64,000 nucleotides of DNA, taken from Psococerastis gibbosa. Its lineage: Eukaryota > Arthropoda > Insecta > Psocodea > Psocidae. The notes under the pieces were generated by a model that saw only the letters and a program-made list of their open reading frames with translations, had not been told where the DNA came from and searched no databases. A program made the translations under genes and the position numbers. The stretch lies in the NCBI GenBank assembly GCA_963971405.1, contig OZ020487.1, forward strand, positions 33,651,371 through 33,715,370, given 5' to 3'. Positions 10,427-23,090 of the stretch are shown one piece after another (position 1 is the first letter of the stretch; each line of letters opens with the position of its first letter).

Positions 10427-11800
10427 ACACGCATTTATTACCGTACGTTATTAGTATTAAGTTATTATTACAATCTTATATATTACACGCAGGCCTATGT
10501 GTTACATCGTATTTACAGTAGTTAGTTTCTACATTAGAATTCGGAATTCTTTGTGTTGATTGAAATATTTCGAATTCGAAATGCAGGTTTCGAGGTACCT
10601 GAACTTGGACGGTATAGGTTTGAATAAATATCTAAATAATATATCATAGTAAAAAATAATAAAAACGCTTGAACCAGCATGCCTGCGTTTTTCAGCTCCT
10701 TCTTTTTGGCACACATGAAAAATTAACAAAATCCGGCAGTTATTTTCGCAGAAGAAATATTAAATGAATAAGAATGCCTGAAGTAATTATGTTTTTCAAA
10801 ATTGCCTAAAGGAAGAAATGAGTAAGTAGCGTGTATTTGAAAACTCCAAACCTAATTTATCACGGTTACTAACTTCCACAGGCTGCTTGTGAAACGTCTC
10901 GTAATTTTTTAAACGAACCAGAGCGTAATTTCCGCTTCTTACTAAAAGGTTTTTCTGAATTTTAAAGATGGATGAAGATGGTATATATAGGTCTAACCTC
11001 TTGAGAAAAATTACTTCGGGGAAACTAACATACTTTTCTTTCATTATATGGCTTTGGGTTCTGCGACATTGTGCGGAAGTATCTCTTTGTCCTGTTCCAG
11101 GAGAAAATCGTAAGTTAGTAGGTGGTTCGCAGTAGAGTGAGCTCAATAGAATGCACATTGTCAGACGGGATGAAAGCACTCGCATACCATATTGGCTGGA
11201 AACCCCCTAAACTGCAAAGGGTGACTTACTTAGGTAGGCGCATCCAGTCCGGGGGTGAGGGTGAGGAAATGACAAATTCCTGTTTCACGACTCAATCATC
11301 GGTTGTGAGTAAAACATAAAAACCTTTGTCAAGCATTACTAAAAATATATTTAAAGCGACTGGTTTTGGTATTAGGCCAGCTTCAGGCTGCAAACATACA
11401 AACAACACATTACGATTGTTGTTTGTGTGTCTGTAGCTAACGATGGCCTATGATCGGACACATGATATACATTCGAGCTATGTTTTTTTTGTCCGTGCCA
11501 TTTTGGCATAGCATGTGGAAACAGTTGTTCTTGTTGGACTTGGAACAACCTTCAGTCTGCAGTCCGAGCAATGTGAACGCTGTGCACCCGATTTCGGCTA
11601 TGCCCAATGGTCTTAATGACCGTGAAAATGTTAAAGATTGTCTAAGCCTCTTAGAAAACGATCACTTTCTCGTCTGATGGGAATTGGCGATTGCGTGCGA
11701 CGGGTGTTGAGCGATTAGGAAAGCAAAGTAGGACTAGGTTCATATGAATTGTAATCATTAAGGAGAAAGGGACTTTTAGTAGGCCTACCGGTAGTGATTT
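10427..11800. other. No gene recognised; unassigned open frames
   Basis: A 129-codon frame (11185-10796, -) and a 75-codon frame (11450-11677, +) are present, but neither shows a domain I know. A GTAAGT at about 11109 follows a short open frame starting at 11048, which may be chance. Confidence 0.3.
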
Positions 11801-11927
11801 ATTGTGAAAAATAACTTTACAAAGTTATTGGTATTGATTGATGATGATTATTGATAGTTATTGATGATATAAGTTATTGATGATATAAGTTATTGAAAAA
11901 TAATTTTGTAAAGTTATTTTTCACAAT
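11801..11927. repeat. Short hairpin with perfect 23-bp arms
   Basis: The arm at 11801-11823 (ATTGTGAAAAATAAC...) is the exact reverse complement of 11905-11927. The loop of about 81 bp holds TTATTGATGATATAAG repeated in tandem. It may be a tiny inverted-repeat transposon relic. Confidence 0.65.
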
Positions 11928-11949
11928 GAGTCGCAGCAAGTTTTAGAAA

Positions 11950-12146
11950 GTTATTAAGGAGACTAAGGGGCCGATAGGAAGACCAAGGAGGAGATGGAGG
12001 GAACAAAGTGAATAGGACCTCCAGGCAGTAAACTTAGGGCTCCTGGATTGGCAGATCGTCGCAGAGGATCGGGCGAGATGGAGGCGAATTGTGTGTGAGG
12101 CCAGAAGTCCCCCAGGGCTGAACGCGCCATCATAAGTAAGTAAGTA
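11950..12146 (+). mobile_element. RTE-type LINE 3' remnant
   Basis: The frame reads GRPRRRWREQ, then an in-frame TAG, then AEDRARWRRIVCEARSPPGL. The G-R-P-R-R-R-W and EDRARWRRIV motifs are the hallmark C-terminus of RTE-like ORF2 proteins. A short AAGTAAGT tail ends it. The internal stop and 5' truncation make it dead. Confidence 0.75.
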
Positions 12147-14280
12147 TTAAGGAGACTATTATGTATATTAGTAACTAGTGATACTCAGCGGAGAGCATAA
12201 TAGGCAACAAGGTTAAATGCCTACACAAAAACGTACACCAAAATAAGAAAAAAAAGCAATTCGCGCCATGTATGCCATGTAGTCTGAATAGGTATCCATG
12301 TACTATGTAGCAATATCGAATACGAATTAATACGTTATTAAATATTTTATAAATAATAAATATAAATATATATAAAATAATAATAATAATATAATATAAA
12401 TAAAAATAATATTATATATATTTTTATATTAAATAACGTTATTAATTTCGGTATCCCTGATACACAAGAATATTGATAGCCTGAGGTATTTCCTCCTATA
12501 TCTAAGAGTAGTACACAATTTCATGATTGGGTTAACAGTAATTGAAGATTAAAAACGATACAAGATACCTCCGACAAACTCAGCACTAAATAAATAAACA
12601 ATAAAGAAAATTGGTGCAGCACTCTCTGAGATTTCGCTTATTCAGCATTCCTGGAAACATGTTCGTGTTCTTGTCTTCTCCGGTGTTATTTTGATATTTT
12701 ATTATTTCGAAATTACTCAAAATTGCGCAATAATGTACGATATTTTAATCTTTGGAATCTACTTCTTGCGGCCTTAATTTAATATGGGATATGAGAGCTA
12801 CCGTATTATTTTTACAGAAAATTGCACAGCATGGCGGATCTAATGATATAGTAATACTAGCACTATAATATATGTACAATACAATACTTGGATCCATTTA
12901 CATTATTTACATTATTATATGACATTTTTCTAATAATATTGCAACTTAAAAACGAATAACCATAGTAAATAGGAAAATGCACATTGTAAGTAGGCTACCT
13001 ACCCACATATGAACATACCATATTTTTTTAATGAGTGTTTCGCAGAACAAGTTGACTAAAAAATAATAGAACTGGTTCGAGTCGACCAGTACCGGTTTTC
13101 CTATTTATCAATTAGTACAGGTACTGAAGATGAGAAGAAGAGTAGAAAAGAATACAATAGAATTTTATTTTATTTTATCACACAGCCATAGCCCTTATGT
13201 GTACAAATATAATCAGTAATTTAAAACGAAAAAAAAATGAAAAACAAAGAAAAACAACAATAACAAATTTCTACTGTTTATAACTTATTATTAAATTTTA
13301 ATTTATAAAAGACCTAACTACCATTCTTACAATAAAATGTGGTTACAAGTTCCTCTGAATAGTTCTAAGCTTTGCATAAATGTAATTTCATGGTAAACAA
13401 TGGTCCAAGGGTTGCCTCGGCTTCCCCTATCTTAAAATGTAGACGGTAGGTACCATATTCACGTTGAACGCTGCAGCCGTAAATCTCCAAATTGGCCAAC
13501 TTTATGTCGCTGTCTCGGGAGCTAATCCATAGGCAACGGCAATAAAAATACTATCGTTTCAGATCCCTCGATAAGAAATCCCATTTTCGTGAAGTTAACT
13601 CTAAAGCAAGGAAAAAACAATGAACCCAAATTTGCGAATAAAAATTATCAGATTTCACACAACATGTTGAGAAGATGTTTTCGGATGCTTCTCTTAAGGC
13701 AGACGCTATCTTCTTAGCGGGACCATTGAGTTTCTTTCAGACTGTACAATTTTCTATTTTTCTCCAAACTTAAGGAAATGGTCTGGAAATTCCTTTTAAA
13801 ATCGATTTTTCCCTATTAGATTCTCTCTCTTGACTGCAGCTGATATTTATAGCAGCTTGACAAAAATGTGTTGCTGTATAATTGTATGTGTTTTTTAAGC
13901 AGTAGATTCGAGTTGTCAGCAGAATAATTGAGCAAAAGCCATAAAATTCCTTTTAAAACTATCGACTTGGTATAGTGCTCTTAATTTACAACTATTTAAC
14001 TCCCAAATGTAAACCCTTAAAACACAGTAAGTACACTTTAAGTATGTATATTAACACCCGCTTGCTGCATAAAGATAAAGATTTGTTAGGTCACGTATTC
14101 TTTTTATGAATGTGATCACGTACTACTAAATGGCGACTTCATTGCTATGGCTATCGTCACGTTCAAGCCATACGAAACAGGATTACAGCTCACTACCCTC
14201 CAAAAATACTTACTATCTTACTATCCATTAGGGAAACTAAACAAATTACAAAAATTCAAGTTCTCATAAGTTATGTCTGA
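12147..14280. other. No gene recognised; AT-rich tract
   Basis: An almost pure A/T stretch occupies about 12330-12440. The remainder has no convincing coding or repeat signature. Confidence 0.4.
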
Positions 14281-14281
14281 C

Positions 14282-14445
14282 CTTCGATGGCATAGTGGTA
14301 GCTTGTGCGAGTCTCTACACATCATGCGATCGGAGACCTGTCATAACTCAGCACAGATATTAACTACAGAGGCGACTGAAGAGGTTATTCGGATACATTC
14401 ATTGAATTGATTGCATGTGAATAATCTTTTTTCAAAAGAAAAAAA
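14282..14445 (+). mobile_element. SINE-like repeat B, copy 5
   Basis: A nearly complete copy. The head 'cttcgatggcatagtggtag' resembles a tRNA A-box, the middle reads 'catgcgatcggagacctgtc', and the end has 'ggatacattcattgaattg' and an A-rich tail (14430-14450). Confidence 0.85.
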
Positions 14446-14689
14446 GAAAAAGGAAACATAAATTTTTTGCGCTATTTTTGGTGCGTTCTCTCAAAGACAG
14501 GTAGACGCATTACTTCATTGTTGCCATCTCTGTATAGTTATTTGCTAAGTCTGCCTGACTTTGAATATACTAATTCTACCTGTCTGTCAGTCCGTGGATA
14601 CCCCTGGCAATACATAGACGGCCATATTTAAGTATAAAAGTAAATTAATCCCAGCTAACCAAGGCAACTAAATCCCTTGCACAACCATA

Positions 14690-14860
14690 GGCTCGACTGA
14701 CCCCAACGGTCAAGTGATTGTGTTCTCGCCTACCGCCCTTGTGAAATGGGTTTGAGTCTCCGTTAGAGCAAAATAATTTTTCGCGTTACTGAGAGCCGGG
14801 AAGCGTCAAGCAGAGGCAAGGCGACGCCTGCTGTAGTCTCTAATTATTTTATTTAGTGTT
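14690..14860 (+). mobile_element. Possible tRNA-derived SINE, single copy
   Basis: 'ggtcaagtgattgtgttctc' followed about 40 bp later by 'gggtttgagtctcc' has the spacing and shape of pol III A and B boxes. A body with 'aaggcgacgcctgctgtag' follows. No second copy exists in the window, so family status is inferred from form only. Confidence 0.35.
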
Positions 14861-16772
14861 TTGCATTGTATTTTTATCACCTACGAGTATTCCCCCATAT
14901 TACACTCTCGAATATTATTCCAATATTAGATCCAATAAACGTTGACGATTTTACTTTATACTTTCTTGTCGATTACTTGTTGTTTTACTTCATTGTATTG
15001 TATAATTTAACAGAAATATAGATTTATTTATTTATTTAAAATAAAAGTCTAAAAAAAATTGGAAAGTGCAATACCCAAATAGGCCTACTTCAACATTAAC
15101 ATTCCAAACATTTCATAGATCAAATTAAAATTGGATTGAATAAATATTAGAGTGGGGTAGGTAATCAAATTCCAAATACTATATATTTTTTTAACACGTC
15201 CACTGAACCTGGTTATAGGCTGTTAAGAAATTACAGAGTGGAGTGCGTGAAAAATTAATTGGACTGGAGGGGGGAGGGGTCAACTCCGGGTCTCAACCCT
15301 GCATTTTTGGGTGTCTTAGGCATTTAGTAGGTTACGGCCGCCGTACTACCATACTACTCATATTTTCAGGTATAACTGAATGCATTAAGGCCAAACCGGA
15401 GGGGGTCACGTGACTGGCCTGGAAATGACTTTGCAGGGAGTTCCTAATACACGTTTTAAACCGCAGGGGCATAGTAATAATCGATAGAAGGGACAAGTAT
15501 ACGCGTAGACATGCTTACGCCATGCAATTGTACAAAAATTACTATTACTATAGGTCTCAAATTCGTGCACGAAGCATTTAAAAACATGCCTCTTGGAACA
15601 TTTTTACGTGCCCCACAGGGAAGAGAACCTCCAACTTTTGTCATTACATGCATACAATTGACAATATGAACACTTAATTTGACAGTAAAGCGCCAGCAAT
15701 ATGTAAAACTGCAATTACTTGAAATAGTAAAACGTGAAATACAGAACAGGTACGCGACGCGGGGCTTTGTTTATAAAATGGATATTTAAACTTCCCGTGG
15801 CTACAGACCGTTATCAATATAGCTGCTACGTGTAGCCTGCATAAGATAAGTACGCCATTCGGCGGGGAAATAGCCTGCACAAGCTAACTACTAAACTACA
15901 GAGTTTTTGACCGGGTCCAGGTATCCGCTTTGCTATGCTGCAGTGTGCAAGACTTCGATATTTTTTTCGTTGGTACTTATCTCTGATGCTCAATGTTCAA
16001 GGTCAAAAGTCTCCGGTTTGACCTTAAGTGAATTCAGCGACTATACCATCTGAATTGAACCATGCAGGGTGTCCCCACTTTGCCAAATATACTACCAAGC
16101 AGATCTGTGAGCTGCTTTATGCTACGGCCATTTCAATAACTTGATATGAGATTATTTAGGCATACAATATTTAAAACACGCTGTCCGACAGTACACCAAC
16201 TGTATAGTACAATATTACAAATTTTCCAATGAAAGTTATATTATCTTTCCGTTATTCTCCTTCCTTTGACTCATCAACGTTTTCTCTTGAAATCGAAATC
16301 ATTGCCTTCGCGGAAAGGTAAAAAACTTCTTGCAGAAAAGTATATGTTTATTAGAGTTGAGTTTGATTTCCTGATATTATAAGTTCTGATTGCTCTTCAA
16401 ACTTTCCGAGAGTACCTTTCTTTCTGAATTTTCAAGTTTGGGAGATAATTTTGTTTTGATTGTTTACGAAGCAGTTTTGCAGTGTATAAATCCAAGCCGT
16501 AAAAAGTTTTTTTATTATCTACTGGCAGTGACGGTAAAGTACACATGGCTCAACGTCTGTTGCCTGATATATGGAAACAAGTGTTGAATGGCAAGAATAA
16601 AACACTGTAAATAGGACAAGTTTTCACGTTAAACTAAAAGTATACTGCTATACTTTGGTTTCACAGTACAAGCCAGTAAGTTTCTTTAGTAGTTTAGCAT
16701 AGTTTATTTTGGGACGAAAAGCTCAAAAACTTCGATATTAATGTGGTTATTATTACGGCATACGTGTGTGTG
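14861..16772. other. No gene recognised
   Basis: At 15905-15995 a segment ('ttgaccgggtccagg' to 'tcgttggtacttat') resembles 34275-34360 ('ttgaccgaatccag' to 'acgttggtacttac'), so an old two-copy repeat is likely. Nothing else stands out. Confidence 0.4.
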
Positions 16773-16776
16773 TTAA

Positions 16777-17467
16777 TATTCTGCGGACGGGCGGTGTCCA
16801 ATGGACACTTTTCAAATTTCAAGTATTTCTAACTTTTTAATTATTGGCCTCTGATGGCTGGGTCTTTACGACTTTTCCTAACTTTTGTTATATTTTGATT
16901 TAGTGAGCAAAAATTATGCTTTTTTTTAAATATATTTCTGTTACATTACACAATACAAGTACAAGAAAGTATAAAATAAAATCGTCATCGTTCTAGTTTA
17001 GGCTGTGCACAATTTCGCACCTTAATCGGACGGCGGTATCATAAAATGAACGCGCGTAAGTTGTATTTCAGGGCAAGCATTTGTTTTTCTCATTAATTAT
17101 CTTTGATCTTATGGTCGATAGGACAATAAGATCAAAAAGTAATTACAACATTTGGAAATCTAATGCATTGGAGATATGAGTGTCCATCGGACACCACCTG
17201 GTCCGAATAGGATGGAACATTTCTTATACTAATACTTAGTATCTTCTTACCCTTTTATAACACAAATAAAACATACTGAAAGTTGCTAACCTACAAAGGC
17301 GACAGAAGAGGTCAATAGGATCCATTAATCGGATCTATGGGACAATAAGAACAAAAAATAATTACATTTGGAAATCTAATCCATTGAAGATATGACTGAT
17401 ATGAATGTCCATTGGACACCGCCTAGTCCGAACAGGATAGATAGAGCATTTCCCGCCCACAGAGTGT
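16777..17467. mobile_element. TTAA-flanked inverted-repeat element with internal duplication
   Basis: TTAA lies at 16773-16776 and 17468-17471. Within 5 bp of each TTAA the ends carry TCTGCGGACGGG (left) and, inverted, TCTGTGGGCGGG (right). A subterminal GGCGGTGTCCAATGGACA also occurs inverted at the right end. The right third is duplicated (17103-17224 and 17335-17450) around a SINE B fragment. A piggyBac-like origin is possible from the TTAA site but unproven. Confidence 0.45.
17283..17327 (+). mobile_element. SINE-like repeat B, fragment
   Basis: 'ctaacctacaaaggcgacag' and 'aagaggtcaatagg' match the 3' half of family B. It sits between the two duplicated arms of the TTAA element. Confidence 0.55.
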
Positions 17468-17471
17468 TTAA

Positions 17472-19320
17472 TTGGGCACTACGACAAAACCCTTTCTGAT
17501 TGCGTCGTTAGTGAGTTCCTGGAAATTGGAAAAGATCCTCAGCTACTAGGAAATGGACTCTGATCTACGGTTAAGAGAGTCGGGGGGAGGGGTAAAACAT
17601 TTCAGGTTACAAAAAATCAATATCCAGTAAATATAATATATCAGGCGGGTAAATAGTCTTCATTTTTAAAAAGCTTATATTTTTTCAAACGTCTTCGTAA
17701 ACCTGTTTTCTTATCTTTGCAGCAGTGAAACGAAGAATTAATTAATTCAGTCAAAAATTCCCAAGCCTGGTTTGTTTAGAAAATATTTAATATTTTGGTA
17801 ACCTCTGATACCTATCTCTTCGGGCAGGCTAGGGTTACTAGTTGAAAGTAGGCCTATAAGATGTTAATTTAATTTTGAATTAAAATAATCCATTCAATAT
17901 ATGCCTTGCCGTCAGAACCCGCTGAAAGAGAGCTTACACCGAATAGAAGCAAAGCAAGCTTTAGATTTTGGATGAATAGACGCTAAACCCGTTACGTTTT
18001 CTCTATATTTCTAGCAATAAAAGCATAAAATCAAAATGAGGACATCAAGTTCTCTTTTCGTACTCGCCCACCTGGTATCCGAAAGAAAATCGCAAAAATT
18101 CAATTTGAATTTTCCCAGTTTGAGGAAAATCCGGGTTGTAAGGTCGTTGGAGCACGCAAAAGGGATTTGGAGCCATGGAGGAGAAAGGTTTTAACTTCGC
18201 CGAAAATGGCAAAAGGGAGATAGTGCGTCCTTAAAAGAATCATAAGTTTGCTTAAAAGGCGGCAGTGCTCTCCAGCCGACCATAGGGGCACCCATCTACG
18301 TCGCATAACAAGGAAATCACGGCACTTTATGCTTTTCTCTGAGCTTCTTTGGATTTTTTTAAATTGTTAGCGAGACAATTTCAGGCAATTTGGATGGTAC
18401 ATGAGATACCAAGCCTATGGCAGCAGAGATTACTGCTTCACGGCTCATCATATTCTCAATTTCTATCATATTGACAATTTCTATCATATTGACACACCTG
18501 AAACTGACACTCGTCAATACTTCGACTCCAATCACTCCATGATTTATTTTTAATTTTCCTGTGATAATTGAGTCGATAGAGCAATCAGAACTGTGCAGAA
18601 TGTTGCTGTGATTAGTGAGTGGGCAGAATGGCCGTTCACATCAGTCATCTGGATGAAGTAAGCTAAACAATTGCCTGTCTGATGAGAGCTGGCAAGTTTA
18701 TGAGGCGGTTCTTGAGTGACTTCACTAGCGAAAAATTTACGAAATGATAAGCAACCAACAACTCAAAAGCTGAAAATTATGCAAACGTCTTCAATGAAAC
18801 TATTAATATTCTTAAATTGTACAGTATATCTTAATTTAGCAAAACCAGTGTCATAATTCATGCATCATCGCTATTGGAGGCTGGGCCTTTTGCCAACAGC
18901 CCCGCTGCGGCTGATTGCTTCTATTGTATTAAGTCTAAATGAGCGCTGCTGCGCTGTAAAAGATATATGAACAGCCAGTGCCACAAAAACATACCCAGTT
19001 AAGTTGGCTGTCATAATAATTTACTATGTTGATAAGAATTATGCCATTTTTAGCTTAAAAAACAACCCATGACTAAATACTACAACTTCAGCTATGGGGG
19101 CGGGCAGTAGAAGGCCACGTACCCCCTAGACGTGCGGTAACAATTTGGGAAGTAAGCTCAATTAAATAACTAATCCCTTTCACTTTTTAACAAATTTTCC
19201 ATAATTATTACTACTAATAACTCTCAGTACATTACATCCTATTTAGGTGCGCTTGCCTAAAACAGACCAGGATTATCAAAAATGGCCATAAACCTTTCCC
19301 TCCCACCAGAGCTGGCGGCA
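17472..19320. other. No gene recognised; short tandem repeat
   Basis: At about 17640-17770 a segment resembles the right half of the 45182 element. An 18-bp unit (CAATTTCTATCATATTGA) is repeated twice near 18457-18494. Confidence 0.35.
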
Positions 19321-19328
19321 CCCTTGCT

Positions 19329-20085
19329 CAGAGGCGGACACAGTGACCGGCACTGAGGGCACTTGCCCCCCCCCCCCCTTTGGCCAGCTGTTATATTCTT
19401 TGCCTCTAAAATCTAAGTGTTACTGCACTAAAAATGCGCAAAACCTCACTATTTCAGCCCTATTTTTCAAAATTTTCTCCCGGGGGGGGGGGGGACCCCC
19501 GGGCCCCCCTTGACAGCCACTACATTGATTCTTTGTAGTATATAAGCCTTATTGCTCTCAAAATGCACAAAACCTCACTATTTCAGCACTATTTTTCAAA
19601 AACTTTCTCCCGGGGGAGACGCCTGAACCCCCCGTGTCCATAATTATGTTGATTCTTTGTAATATATAAGCCTTATTGCTCTCAAAATGCACAAAACCTC
19701 ACTATTTCAGCACTATTTTTCAAAAACTTTCTCCCGGGGGAGACGCCTGAACCCCCCGTGTCCATAATTATGTTGATTCTTTGTAATATATAAGCCTTAT
19801 TGCTCTCAAAATGCACAAAACCTCACTATTTCAGCACTATTTTTCAAAAACTTTCTCCCGGGGGAGACGCCTGAACCCCCCGTGTCCATAATTATGTTGA
19901 TTATTTGTAATATATAAGCCTTATTGCTCTCAAAATGCATAAAAACCCCAATATTTCAGCCCTCTGGCTCCTGAGCAACTTTTATGAAAGTGGGTGGAGA
20001 GGCGCCAAATTATACACCCTTGAAAACCTATCGTTACGCCACTGACAAGTGCCTCCCCCTTTTATGAGGTCTGGGACCGCCTCTG
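19329..20085. mobile_element. Non-autonomous hAT-type transposon
   Basis: An exact 8-bp target duplication CCCTTGCT flanks it (19321-19328 and 20086-20093). The inverted termini are CAGAGGCGGACACAG at the left and, reversed, CAGAGGCGGTCCCAG at the right. The 8-bp duplication and CAG...-type ends are typical of hAT. The interior holds a 124-bp tandem array, C and G homopolymers, and no transposase. Confidence 0.9.
19414..19990 (+). repeat. 124-bp tandem array inside the hAT element
   Basis: Unit starts (ATTGCTCTCA) fall at 19551, 19675, 19799 and 19923, a constant period of 124 bp. The three units 19551-19922 are almost identical. A diverged unit precedes them (19414-19550, with a 12-G run) and a partial diverged unit follows. 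Each unit contains TTTCTCCCGGGGG and GAACCCCCCGTG. Confidence 0.9.
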
Positions 20086-20093
20086 CCCTTGCT

Positions 20094-20599
20094 TCAATAT
20101 CATAAGTTTAGGTAAAACAGTGTCCCTTCTCAAGTGTCTTCTCAAAATGTCGAGCCCCTCGTGACTGCGTGATAACTTTTTAACTTAAAAAAGAAAACAT
20201 ATAGGAATGCAATCATGCCCTAAAATTCCTCTTGATTTTAAGAGATTCCCTGGCCTATACAATAACTACAGTATAATTATTATTATGCATACTGTCAGTC
20301 ACCTATCCCACCTCCAAGTGAATTTGCTCCATTGAACAAGGCAAGCCCTTAGTGTATGATTTTGTCTTTGATCAGGCCACAATTTGGGCCCATAGGTTCC
20401 AGGCAAGCCCCTAAGCTCGCAGACTACAGGTATAGATATTGAGAGTAGGCTATTTCAAACAATAATTGGGTTCTTTTTGATAATTAAGAGGAATCTAACT
20501 GTAAATATTGACCACCCCAGCATACTGTTGGCTTGGATCAAGACCCATCAACATTTCGTGAAAGCTGAATTCCCAAATGAGTTATTTTGTTTTGTACTA
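20094..20599. other. No gene recognised
   Basis: Unremarkable sequence between two transposon relics. Confidence 0.4.
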
Positions 20600-20857
20600 G
20601 AGGAAAGTCTGGTAAAGTGAGACATGTAGGCAAAGTGAGGCAAGTCTTAAATTTCAAGACTATTGGCGGGAAATCGTCTTATGACACATAATACGCGCCA
20701 TTGGCCAAGATACGCTACACAAGCAAAGGTCTGGAACAAAAGATAATCTTTGGTAGGCAGCTGGTGAACAAACATTTGAGTGTTTCTTTTACTTTTAGTT
20801 CAGCAATATGTATGGGATCTACTGTTCAGTAGTGGCCCACTTTACCTGTCGTTCCCC
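20600..20857. mobile_element. TA-flanked inverted-repeat MITE
   Basis: TA dinucleotides flank it at 20598-20599 and 20858-20859. The left end GAGGAAAGTCTGGTAAAGTG pairs with the inverted right end GGGGAACGACAGGTAAAGTG. TA targets and such termini suggest a Tc1/mariner-type non-autonomous element. No coding potential. Confidence 0.6.
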
Positions 20858-21935
20858 TACTTAAAAAAAGGAATGCGACAAGATACGATAGTTCTCTGAT
20901 GCTCTCCGCATATGACTAATTGGGTGATACTGCTTTCTTGGAATATTCATGAAAACTTGATCCGAGTCAACAATATGCATATGAAATAGCCTACTATAAG
21001 AAATTTTTTAATCTAGGTGAATTGATTTTTCCGTGAAACAGGGAAGGGACGGAAATGTACGTACTCCCTCTTAATAGCAATGGAACCATGCCCTGCTAAT
21101 CCAATACACATACTCGTACACCACCTATGCAACAACTTCAAAGTTTTAACAAAAAAAGTAAACGGAATAATACAGGGATGTCTCTAAAAATAAACAAAAG
21201 AAATTCCTGAAGATGAAATTTATGAAACTGCTCCCATGGCCATTTATAAAAAATCCGGTGGACATGACCAAGGTGATCAACAACCTCGAAAATTCCAATA
21301 AAAATTGAAAACACGCTCTCTGGGTAATCCCGGGAAGACGAGGGTCCGAAAGTCTCCGACAGCTACAGCAACTGCCTACCCTTTGTTGCAGAAGCAACCC
21401 TCTGGAGGATAACCCGTTGGATCCACCCGATTTCGAGTCCCGGATGTGGAAGACTTTTTTTTAATTTAATAAGTTAAGGGCTGAGGTTCGAATACTTCCG
21501 ACAATGCTCCCTATTTTGGAGCGGCAGTGGGAACCCTCTGAGGGTAGTTGCTAGCAAAACCGGGACCTAGCATACAGGGTCCAAGCCCCCGAACGAGCCA
21601 TGTTTCATTAAAATTCCTAGGCGAATATTAACTAGCCAGCGTTTCCTCCACAAAAGAATGAACTCCTTCGTAATAGCTCCAACAAATTTTTAGGTAATGA
21701 GGCAACTTGAGACTACTACTGTAACGCATTTAGGTTTCACTTGGTCTTTTCCACCTTCATATTTTGGTCATGGCATTAGCCAAATATATTTAAGCTATGT
21801 AGGTACAGTGAAAATAAAATTTCTTCTTTGTGGCAATAAAGAGCGGGTCACCTAACTTAAGTCTCTTACCTTTTAACGTATTTTTCATGTCCGGAAGTGA
21901 AGACTTGGATCGTTCTCTTAATAAACAGTAACTAA

Positions 21936-21992
21936 ATCAGGGAGTTGCTGCCAACCAATTGTTGAGATTGCGACCTCAGAAGAAGAACTGAA
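21936..21992 (+). mobile_element. LINE tail fragment, type 1
   Basis: 'cagggagttgctgccaacc' and 'ttgagattgcgacctcagaa' match the 3' end of the LINE remnant at 2100-2180. Only the end is present. Confidence 0.5.
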
Positions 21993-22442
21993 TCATATCC
22001 TACCAATACCATCAGAGAAGTGTGTGAATGAATGGGTGAACTGAAATGATTCTCTCTCCGTAATGCTTATGTAAGTACAACCACCACGGTATTGTGGAGT
22101 GAGAGTTCCTCCACCCCGCGCCCCTCCCGTTCTACCACAGACATGGTGAGATGGTCTGACCTTGCAACGCCCCGTAGCGACATCCCCGTAGGTAAAACGG
22201 CAGCAGTGCTGATTAATCTCAGGAAAAGGAAGGCCACGTCAGTACCCCAGCACTGCACCTTGCAAAATGCTTAATTATTATGTAGCCTAACTAATTACTT
22301 GTTTATTATACCATTATTACACACTCCAATATATATTCGATCAAAGAAATATTTGGAATGTTGAAGCATATGATTTGAATCTGAATTTCGGCATTAATTA
22401 CCATTTGAAGTTTTTCTTGGGCCCATATTTATTGGATCCAAT

Positions 22443-22530
22443 AAATGGACCAAGAGAGCTGGAGAATGATTTGCAGGGAACTGCTCCCAACCAATCGTTG
22501 AGATTGCGACCTCAGAACTATAAATAAAAA
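22443..22530 (+). mobile_element. LINE tail fragment, type 1
   Basis: 'accaagagagctggagaatg' and 'ttgagattgcgacctcagaa' parallel the 2000-2200 remnant and the 21936 fragment. An A-rich tail (22518-22550) follows. Confidence 0.55.
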
Positions 22531-22671
22531 AATAACAAAAATAAACAAAGGTCAGCTCGAGGAAAGTCTAATAAACCATCCGATTGGCTAACAAGCCATT
22601 TAATAATAAACGAGAAAGTTGGCCACCATTATAGCGGTATAAAAAACTTCTATGCTGCAAGCATGGGAACC

Positions 22672-23090
22672 TCTTCCTCTGACCTCCACCTGTTACTGTA
22701 GTACCTTAATTGGAAAGTTCGAGTGCAGCTTCACCTACTGTTGCCTTTCTTCAGTTTTTAACTTCAGTTTATCCCATTTAATAAGACCTATAGAGTATGC
22801 ATTCAAATATAAGCTAATACGTTGTATATTTGATTCTATACAATAACCCCCCTTGACGAACCTTTTCTTCTAGCAAATTCTCATCAGGTGTTCCTCTGAC
22901 CTCTGGTGGAGCAGTACCTTAATTGGAAAGCTCGAGCGCAGCTTCCCCTATTTCTTCAGTTTTTAACATCAGTTTTAAACCCTCTAATATGATCAATAGA
23001 ATATACATTCAAATATAAGCTACTACGTTGTATATTTGATTTCCAACAATAACCCCCCTTGACAAGCCTTTTCTTCTAACAAAATGACTG
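22672..23090 (+). repeat. Two-unit tandem duplication, about 210 bp per unit
   Basis: The units start at 'cctctgacctc' (about 22674 and 22893). Both contain 'agtaccttaattggaaag', 'cttcagtttttaac', 'acgttgtatatttgatt' and 'aataacccccc'. They differ by substitutions and indels, so the duplication is not recent. Confidence 0.8.

Larger units (their letters stand above)
20858..22650. other. LINE tails and unassigned sequence
   Basis: Besides the two LINE tails listed separately, an open frame at 22092-22274 (+) has a mirror frame on the - strand and no recognised domain. Nothing else is identified. Confidence 0.35.

Noticed and set aside
10796-11185. 129-codon - strand frame as a gene
   Set aside because: No recognised motif and no good splice or start context; length alone is not enough in this AT-rich sequence.
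19551-19922. CRISPR or centromeric satellite
   Set aside because: The 124-bp units have no spacer structure and are confined within one hAT element with its own target duplication.
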